A stretch of 5,979 nt of DNA from an uncultured Collinsella sp. GTDB taxonomy: Bacteria; Actinomycetota; Coriobacteriia; Coriobacteriales; Coriobacteriaceae. Under the pieces are notes generated by a model, which was given only the letters and a program-made list of their open reading frames with translations, made no database searches and had not been told where the DNA came from. Numbering within the stretch: the first letter of the stretch is position 1; the number at the start of each line of letters is the position of its first letter. The position numbers and the translations under genes are program-made. Below, one piece after another: positions 1 to 4,716 of this stretch. Where the stretch lies: NCBI GenBank assembly GCA_900552735.1, contig USBA01000125.1:1-5979 (forward strand), read 5' to 3'.

Positions 1-15
1 TAAAGCCGTTTGGCC

Positions 16-39
16 CCACCCGCATAGCGGGTGGTTTCT
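16..39 (+). terminator. Intrinsic terminator, plus strand
   Basis: A perfect 8-bp stem (ccacccgc at 16-23, gcgggtgg at 27-34) with a 3-nt loop is followed directly by tttct. The T-run is on the plus-strand side only, so it most likely ends transcription of a plus-strand gene lying to the left of the window. A second GC-only hairpin (45-59, ggcgcg/cgcgcc) follows without a T-run and may simply add structure. Confidence 0.65.
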
Positions 40-78
40 GATGCGGCGCGCTGCGCGCCCCGCTCAGGCTAAAGCCCG

Positions 79-118
79 TAAAAGCAAAGGGGCCCGCATC
101 CGATGGGATACGGGCCCC
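79..118 (-). terminator. Intrinsic terminator of pgi
   Basis: On the minus strand a hairpin made from 118-106 and 101-89 (8 GC-rich pairs with ggggcccg/cgggcccc, one mismatch, then 4 more pairs, 4-nt loop) is followed by TTTGCTTTTA. It lies about 33 nt past the pgi stop codon, in the right orientation to end that transcript. There is no T-run on the plus-strand side, so it is read as minus-strand only. Confidence 0.85.
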
Positions 119-151
119 TGGCTATAAGGCGCGATGCGTTAACAGCAGCGA

Positions 152-1846
152 CTACTTGCGATGCGCGCGATAGAACTCGATAAGCGCTTGAGTCGAAGCG
201 TCTTGCTCGGCCTTGGCGGCGTCGTCGTGGAAGGCAGGGGTGATCTGCTTGGCAAGCTGCTTGCCCAGCTCGACGCCCCACTGGTCGTAGGAGTCGATGC
301 CCCAGACCGTGCCCTCGACAAACACGATGTGCTCGTACAGGGCGATGAGCTCGCCGAGCGCAAACGGGGTCAGCGTGTCGCCGAAGATCGAGGTCGTCGG
401 GCGGTTGCCCTCAAAGCAACGGGCCGGGACGATCTGTTCGGGCGTGCCCTCGGCACGAACCTCGTCGGCTGTCTTGCCAAAGGCGAGTGCCTTGGTCTGG
501 GCTAGGAAGTTGCCCAGGAACAGCTCGTGCACGTCCTGACCGCTATCGGTCGCAGGGTTGGCGGTATTGGCGAAGGCGATGAAGTCGGCCGGAACCACCA
601 CAGTGCCCTGGTGCAGCAGCTGGTAGAAGGCGTGCTGACCGTTGGTGCCGGGCTCGCCCCAGAAGATCTCACCGGTATCGGAGGTCACAGCGCTGCCGTC
701 CCAGCGGACGTGCTTGCCGTTAGACTCCATGGTGAGCTGCTGCAGGTAAGCCGGGAAGCGGTGCAGATACTGGCAGTACGGAAGCACGGCGTGGCTCTTG
801 GAGCCGAAGAAGTTGACGTACCAGACATTGAACAGGCCCATCAGCGCGACGGCATTGTTCTCGAGCGGCGTATTGCAGAAGTACTCGTCGATGGCGTGGA
901 AGCCCTCGAGGAACTGCTGGAAACGCTCGGGGCCGAGCACGACGATCAGCGACAGGCCCACGGCGGAGTCGACGGAGTAGCGGCCGCCGACCCAATTCCA
1001 GAAACCAAAGGCGTTAGCGGGGTCGATGCCGAAGGCCTCGACCTTCTCGAGTGCGGTGGAAACGGCGACGAAGTGCTTGGCCACGGCCTCGGCGTTCTGC
1101 TCATCGGAGCCATCGATGGCGCCCTGAGCCTTGAGCTGCTCGAGCATCCAGGTCTTGACCTCGCGGGCGTTGGTGAGGGTCTCGAGCGTGGTGAAAGTCT
1201 TGGAAACGATGATCACGAGCGTGGTCTCGGGATCGAGGCCCTTGAGCTTCTCTGCCTGATCGTTGGGGTCAATGTTGGAGATGTAACGGCAGTCGATACC
1301 GGCGTCGGCGTAGGGACGCAGGGCCTCGTAGGCCATGACCGGGCCCAGGTCGGAGCCACCGATGCCGATGGACACCAGGTGCTCGATCTTTTTGCCGGTA
1401 ACACCCTTCCACTCACCGGAGCGCACGCGCTCGGCGAAGGCATACATGCGGTCGAGGACCTCGTGCACGTCGGCGACGACATCCTGGCCGTCAACGATGA
1501 GCTGGCCCTTCTCGCTTGCCGGGCGGCGCAGCGCGGTGTGCAGGACGGCGCGGTCCTCGGTGGTGTTGATGTGCTCGCCGGAGAACATGGCGTCGCGGCG
1601 CTCCTCGAGCTTCACCTCGCGGGCAAGATCGCACAGCAGCTTGACGGTCTCATCAGTCACCAGGTTCTTCGACAGATCGAAGTGCAGGTCACCGGCGTCA
1701 AAGCTCATCTTGTTCACGCGGTCGGCGTCAGCAGCGAACCAGGCCTTGAGGTCGATACCTTCGGCCTCGAGCTTCTCCTGATGAGCCTCGAGCGCCTTCC
1801 AAGCGGCAGTCGACGTAGCATCGATAGGTGCGGCAACAGTTGCCAT
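152..1846 (-). CDS. pgi: Glucose-6-phosphate isomerase
   Basis: This is a complete cytoplasmic enzyme of glycolysis and gluconeogenesis that interconverts glucose 6-phosphate and fructose 6-phosphate. The 564 residues match the usual ~550-residue length of the PGI family. Both family signatures are visible: WNWVGGRYSVDSAVG around residues 283-297, and SYDQWGVELGK ending at K529. The first sugar-isomerase domain shows SIGIGGSDLG and the phosphate-binding stretch VSKTFTTLET. By family knowledge the active-site residues correspond to R289, E374 (in TMESNGKH), H405 (in NGQHAFYQ) and K529, all present. The ATG at 1846 is chosen because GAGGAGGA sits 4 nt upstream. A GTG at 1873 also opens the frame, but its GGAGG is only 1 nt away and the added residues are unlike PGI. 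The gene appears monocistronic, with its own terminator downstream and a leader hairpin upstream. Confidence 0.97.
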   Translation of the reverse strand: MATVAAPIDATSTAAWKALEAHQEKLEAEGIDLKAWFAADADRVNKMSFDAGDLHFDLSKNLVTDETVKLLCDLAREVKLEERRDAMFSGEHINTTEDRAVLHTALRRPASEKGQLIVDGQDVVADVHEVLDRMYAFAERVRSGEWKGVTGKKIEHLVSIGIGGSDLGPVMAYEALRPYADAGIDCRYISNIDPNDQAEKLKGLDPETTLVIIVSKTFTTLETLTNAREVKTWMLEQLKAQGAIDGSDEQNAEAVAKHFVAVSTALEKVEAFGIDPANAFGFWNWVGGRYSVDSAVGLSLIVVLGPERFQQFLEGFHAIDEYFCNTPLENNAVALMGLFNVWYVNFFGSKSHAVLPYCQYLHRFPAYLQQLTMESNGKHVRWDGSAVTSDTGEIFWGEPGTNGQHAFYQLLHQGTVVVPADFIAFANTANPATDSGQDVHELFLGNFLAQTKALAFGKTADEVRAEGTPEQIVPARCFEGNRPTTSIFGDTLTPFALGELIALYEHIVFVEGTVWGIDSYDQWGVELGKQLAKQITPAFHDDAAKAEQDASTQALIEFYRAHRK

Positions 1847-1865
1847 AGAGTCCTCCTCAGCATAC

Positions 1866-1887
1866 GGGCGCACGCCTCCATGCGCCC
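1866..1887 (-). other. Hairpin in the pgi leader
   Basis: On the minus strand GGGCGCA and TGCGCCC form a perfect 7-bp stem around an 8-nt loop, TGGAGGCG. It lies about 20 nt upstream of the pgi start and just before the true ribosome binding site. The loop itself carries a GGAGG, so it could be a decoy or standby ribosome site, or merely chance in GC-rich DNA. No known riboswitch is recognised. Confidence 0.4.
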
Positions 1888-1968
1888 GGACATTCAGATG
1901 ACACTATTCTAGCGCAGGTCAAGACTATAATCAGCGAGCGTTGCCAATCGGCCCCCAAACGGCAACCG

Positions 1969-2036
1969 ACCAAAAAGGGACAGGTTTATTTTGGCAGGTC
2001 AAACGCTTTACCAACCAAAAATAACCCATCCCTTTA
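1969..2036. repeat. REP-like inverted repeat element
   Basis: Two arms, 1974-1994 and 2015-2035, are complementary at 17 of 21 positions and are separated by a 20-nt spacer. The left arm is part of the 19-base unit accaaaaagggacaggttt (1969-1987), which recurs exactly at 2703-2721. A/T-rich short inverted repeats of this type are dispersed in many genomes and are often linked to REP-associated Y1 transposases; no transposase is present here. On the minus strand the right side runs into CCCTTTTTGG, so the element might also act as a weak terminator for the upstream minus-strand gene, whose stop lies only ~10 nt away. Confidence 0.65.
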
Positions 2037-2045
2037 TGCCAAATA

Positions 2046-2570
2046 CTAGGCCGCGGCGCACACGCTGCCGAGCAACTCACGCAGAGGAGACCCAATGCCC
2101 TCCAGCAGTTCGGGCGCGATGATGGCAAAAACGGGAACCTCGCCGACGCCCACGACAGCAGGCACCTTGCCCTCCGAGACAATGCATCCATAAGGGACAA
2201 AACCGTCTTCGCCGGCATCGAGCGCCGCCATGCGACGCGCGAGTTCGCGCGCAAAGCCGGCAGTATCGGCATCGCCAATCGCTAGGACAAAGTCCACGCC
2301 TTCGTCGGTCGCCAGGGCCACGGCTTCGTCGATCAGCTCGTCTCCCCCGTCGCCCTCAACCGAGCCGCAGCGGAAAAGCACGCGCTCGAGCAGAGCTCGA
2401 TCAAGCGAGCCGAGTGCCGCCGAGACAAGCTCATCACGCGTGTGCTTGTCGCCTCCCAGCACGACCAGTGCCTTAGTGCCGCCATAGTGGGCAACCAATC
2501 GCCCGCACCAGCGAGCCACATCCCCATCCGCAACCAAGCGTGTCGGCATACCAAACCCATAATTGACCAT
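2046..2570 (-). CDS. Iron-containing alcohol dehydrogenase-like protein, N-terminal domain only
   Basis: The 174 residues resemble the N-terminal nucleotide-binding domain of butanol-dehydrogenase-type iron alcohol dehydrogenases. The opening MVNYGFGMPTRLV matches the family's usual start, YGGTKALVVLGG fits its second strand-loop, and VDFVLAIGDADTAGFARELA aligns with the family's VDFILAVGGGSVIDxAKAIA. The glycine-rich GGGS loop that holds the NAD(P) phosphates is replaced by GDAD. The protein ends where the helical domain with the metal-binding Asp and His residues should begin, so normal dehydrogenase activity is unlikely. ATG 2570 is preferred from this alignment, with GGAAGGG 11 nt upstream. 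ATG 2621 and TTG 2633 extend the frame but lack a good ribosome site, and those codons include several rare ones (CTA, ACA, AGG). It may be a decayed remnant or a retained non-catalytic domain. The family call is from memory, without a search. Confidence 0.65.
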   Translation of the reverse strand: MVNYGFGMPTRLVADGDVARWCGRLVAHYGGTKALVVLGGDKHTRDELVSAALGSLDRALLERVLFRCGSVEGDGGDELIDEAVALATDEGVDFVLAIGDADTAGFARELARRMAALDAGEDGFVPYGCIVSEGKVPAVVGVGEVPVFAIIAPELLEGIGSPLRELLGSVCAAA

Positions 2571-2702
2571 CTTTCCCACAACCCTTCCGTGCGTATAGGC
2601 GGTATCGATTGTTAGGCTCATGCTACAAAGCAAGGTTTTCCGAGCTGTTTCGCACTCTTTAGAGCTGCGTTAAAAACCCGATGCAGCCGCACGACCATAC
2701 CT

Positions 2703-2721
2703 ACCAAAAAGGGACAGGTTT
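2703..2721 (+). repeat. Single-arm copy of the REP-like unit
   Basis: These 19 bases, accaaaaagggacaggttt, are identical to 1969-1987. The partner arm seen at the first copy is missing here. The last base coincides with the first T of the -35 hexamer of the SOS promoter, so the repeat directly abuts, and slightly contributes to, the polymerase promoter. The two copies bracket the dehydrogenase-like gene. Confidence 0.7.
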
Positions 2722-2749
2722 TGACGATGTCCGGACGAGCGGGTATTAT
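2721..2749 (+). promoter_or_regulatory. Sigma70-type promoter of the polymerase-yolD operon
   Basis: A -35 hexamer TTGACG (2721-2726) and a -10 hexamer TATTAT (2744-2749) are separated by exactly 17 bases, close to ideal for housekeeping sigma factors. Transcription would begin near 2756, leaving a leader of about 37 nt before the GTG start at 2793. The -10 is immediately followed by a LexA-type operator, which explains how a strong promoter could be kept silent. Confidence 0.8.
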
Positions 2750-2764
2750 CGAACAAGTATTCGA
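2749..2764. promoter_or_regulatory. LexA operator (SOS box 1)
   Basis: The palindrome TCGAACAAGTATTCGA matches the Gram-positive/actinobacterial SOS consensus CGAAC-N4-GTTCG at 9 of 10 fixed positions (one G to A change). It overlaps the end of the -10 hexamer and the predicted transcription start, the classic position for repression by steric block. It stands before a damage-tolerance polymerase gene, the typical target of LexA. Confidence 0.8.
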
Positions 2765-2766
2765 TA

Positions 2767-2780
2767 AGAACATGTGTTTG
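2767..2780. promoter_or_regulatory. Possible second LexA operator (SOS box 2)
   Basis: AGAACATGTGTTTG matches the SOS consensus CGAAC-N4-GTTCG at 8 of 10 fixed positions, and its central ATGT fits the RNRY preference. Its centre is 17 bp from that of box 1, downstream of the predicted transcription start. It may allow binding of a second LexA dimer. It is weaker than box 1 and could be chance similarity. Confidence 0.5.
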
Positions 2781-2792
2781 ATGGGAGGACGC

Positions 2793-4298
2793 GTGGGACA
2801 CGAGCGTCACACCTATATCTGCATCGACCTCAAGACGTTCTACGCCAGCGTCGAGTGCGTCGACCGCGGGCTCGACCCGCTCACCACCAACCTGGTCGTT
2901 GCCGACGAATCGCGCGGGCGCACGACCATCTGCCTTGCCATCACACAGGCCATGAAAGACCTCGGAATCCATAACCGCTGTCGCCTGTTCGAGATTCCCG
3001 ACGGTATCGACTACATCAAGGCCGTACCGCGCATGCAGCACTACATGGAGGTGTCGGCGCAAATCTACGGTATCTATCTGGAATTCGTCAGCCCACAGGA
3101 CGTGCACGTCTACTCCATCGACGAATGCTTTATCGACGTGACGCCCTATCTGGACCTCTATCACACCGACGCTGAAGGCTTCGCCTGCATGTTGCGCGAC
3201 GAGGTCCTGGCGCGCACCGGCATCACGGCAACGGTTGGCATCGGCCCCAACCTATTCCAGGCCAAGGTGGCACTCGACATTACCGCCAAGCACGTACCCA
3301 GCCGCATCGGCATACTCGATGACGAGACCTTTCGCAAGGAGATCTGGCCCCATCGCCCCATCACCGACATCTGGGGCATTGGGCCCGGCGTGGCAGCACG
3401 ACTCGAAAAATACGGCGTCTACGATCTGATGGGCGTCGCGGCGCTCGACGAAAACCTGCTCTACGACGAGCTCGGCGTCAATGCCGAGTATCTTATCGAC
3501 CACGCCTTTGGGCGCGAGCCGACAACTATCTCCGATATTCAGGCCTATCGCCCGCAGGCAACCTCAACTACCACAGGACAGGTGCTCTCGAAAGGCTATG
3601 CCTATGAACAGGCCTACACCGTCTTGCGCGAGATGGTCGACAACGCTGTGCTGGACTTAGTCGATAAGCACGTGGTGTGCAACAGCATCTCGCTCTTTGT
3701 AGGCTACGCGAGCGAGCGCGCCGACATACGCCGCCTCGACGCCAGCGGCACAGCACAATATGTAGACGGATGCGGGCATTTGCGTTCGAGCACGTCGAGC
3801 ATCGAACCCGCCGCAACCGACGGCCCCGAGCTCGCGCCCCGCGCGCCCAAGCCCGTCCAACGCGACGACGAACGCCGACGTTTGGTGCGAGAGGCACAGG
3901 CGATTGACGGCATCTTTGTGGGCGAACACGGCGGCAAGCCGCGTGGTGGCTATGCCGCGCTCTTTGCGCACTCCAACGCCTCGCGCAAGCTGCCCGAGCG
4001 CACTAACTCGTTTAAGAAGATCATGGGCTATTTTGATGAGCTCTGGGCGCAGACTGTCGATCCCAAACGACCGGTCAAGCGCATCAACCTGGGATTTGGC
4101 AACCTCATGCCCGAGGAATTTACCACTATCGACCTGTTCAGCGATGTTAAGGCCGATGAGCGCGAGCGCGACCTGGCGCGCGCCGTCCTGGCCGTGAAGG
4201 GCAAGTACGGCAAGAACGCGCTCGTCAAGGGATTAAGCTTCACCGCCGGCGCCACCGCACGCGAACGCAACGATCAGGTAGGAGGACATCGTGCCTAA
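2793..4298 (+). CDS. Y-family DNA polymerase, UvrX/UmuC-like (error-prone translesion polymerase)
   Basis: The 501-residue protein copies damaged DNA at low fidelity in the SOS response. The palm begins with ICIDLKTFYASVE: D12 is the first metal ligand and Y17 the expected steric gate against ribonucleotides. YSIDECFID supplies D110 and E111. The fingers carry VVADESRGRTTICLA, and IWGIGPGVAARL (193-204) is the thumb helix-hairpin-helix. The C-terminal end, with GKNALVKG and ATARERNDQVGGHRA, is typical of the Firmicute/actinobacterial UvrX (YqjW) group rather than classical DinB. TTIDLF (444-449) resembles a beta-clamp-binding motif without its glutamine. About 70 residues (roughly 307-384), rich in Pro, Ala and charged residues, look inserted and explain why it is longer than ~415-residue relatives. 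GTG 2793 is chosen because GGGAGGA lies 3 nt upstream and earlier starts fall in the promoter or operators. The gene overlaps yolD by 8 bp. Confidence 0.93.
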   Translation: MGHERHTYICIDLKTFYASVECVDRGLDPLTTNLVVADESRGRTTICLAITQAMKDLGIHNRCRLFEIPDGIDYIKAVPRMQHYMEVSAQIYGIYLEFVSPQDVHVYSIDECFIDVTPYLDLYHTDAEGFACMLRDEVLARTGITATVGIGPNLFQAKVALDITAKHVPSRIGILDDETFRKEIWPHRPITDIWGIGPGVAARLEKYGVYDLMGVAALDENLLYDELGVNAEYLIDHAFGREPTTISDIQAYRPQATSTTTGQVLSKGYAYEQAYTVLREMVDNAVLDLVDKHVVCNSISLFVGYASERADIRRLDASGTAQYVDGCGHLRSSTSSIEPAATDGPELAPRAPKPVQRDDERRRLVREAQAIDGIFVGEHGGKPRGGYAALFAHSNASRKLPERTNSFKKIMGYFDELWAQTVDPKRPVKRINLGFGNLMPEEFTTIDLFSDVKADERERDLARAVLAVKGKYGKNALVKGLSFTAGATARERNDQVGGHRA

Positions 4299-4716
4299 GT
4301 CCCAACAACAGCCGATGCGGCCACCGACGCCTTTTGAACGTCTAGCGGACCCCGAGGGAAGACGTCGATCCGCCGACCCCAAGCTCACCGCCAACGGCGC
4401 CGTCCGCGCCGGCCGTGCCGCGCAGTTTATGCCCTTTGCCGCCCTCACGGGATACTACGAGCTCGTGCGCAAACAAGAGATCACTGTTGAGCCCAAATGC
4501 GAACTCACGGAAGAAAAAGCCCTCGAGCTTTCAAAAAAGCTCGAGGGCCTCAAACGCGGCGACCTGGTGCGCGTCACCTATTACGATATGTACGGCTATC
4601 GTAGCCGCACGGGCATTCTCGACGAAGTGTTACCCGCATTCAAGCTGCTCAAACTCAGGGATATCGCCATCAACTTCGACGATATCCAAGGCATCGAGCT
4701 GCGTGGTCGAGCCTAG
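4291..4716 (+). CDS. YolD-like protein, partner of the Y-family polymerase
   Basis: The 141-residue soluble protein carries the YolD-family core RAAQFMPFAALTGYYEL at residues 42-58. It then has a charged helix (about 70-87) and a C-terminal part with alternating strands (VRVTYYDMYG, RTGILDEV, IAINFDDIQGIEL) like the small beta-barrel of that family. YolD-like genes commonly follow UvrX-type polymerases, and they have been proposed to stand in for UmuD; the biochemical role is not visible from sequence. Here the GTG start lies inside the last codons of the polymerase gene, with AGGAGGA 4 nt upstream, so translation is very likely coupled and both proteins are made under the same SOS control. 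The N-terminal ~38 residues are Pro/Arg-rich and probably disordered. Codons 77-86 double as an antisense terminator hairpin. Confidence 0.88.
   Translation: MPKSQQQPMRPPTPFERLADPEGRRRSADPKLTANGAVRAGRAAQFMPFAALTGYYELVRKQEITVEPKCELTEEKALELSKKLEGLKRGDLVRVTYYDMYGYRSRTGILDEVLPAFKLLKLRDIAINFDDIQGIELRGRA
4511..4548 (-). terminator. Intrinsic terminator of the surface-protein gene, embedded in yolD
   Basis: A perfect 13-bp inverted repeat (4519-4531 against 4536-4548, 4-nt loop) is followed on the minus strand by TTTTTCTT. On the plus strand no T-run follows, so only minus-strand transcription should stop here. It lies 165 nt past the stop codon of the convergent surface-protein gene and fully inside the yolD coding sequence, where the same bases encode ALELSKKLEG. 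Confidence 0.8.

Noticed and set aside
527..1912. A 461-codon open frame on the plus strand antisense to pgi
   Set aside because: It mirrors pgi, whose GC-rich codon bias keeps the opposite strand free of stops. The product is low-complexity, matches no family I know, and has no ribosome site.
1906..1922. A possible pgi promoter with TAGAAT (-10) and TTGACC on the minus strand
   Set aside because: The two hexamers are only 5 nt apart, so they cannot form one promoter. TAGAAT may be a real -10, but no -35 at 16-18 nt is convincing.
2728..2780. A CRISPR-like or attachment-site interpretation of the short palindromes before the polymerase
   Set aside because: The palindromes fit SOS boxes in position and sequence; there is no regular repeat-spacer pattern and no integrase or direct-repeat pair.
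2721..2792. Longer polymerase N-terminus starting at TTG 2721, ATG 2772 or ATG 2781
   Set aside because: TTG 2721 is the -35 hexamer, ATG 2772 lies in the second SOS box, and neither ATG has a ribosome site at proper spacing; GTG 2793 has GGGAGGA.
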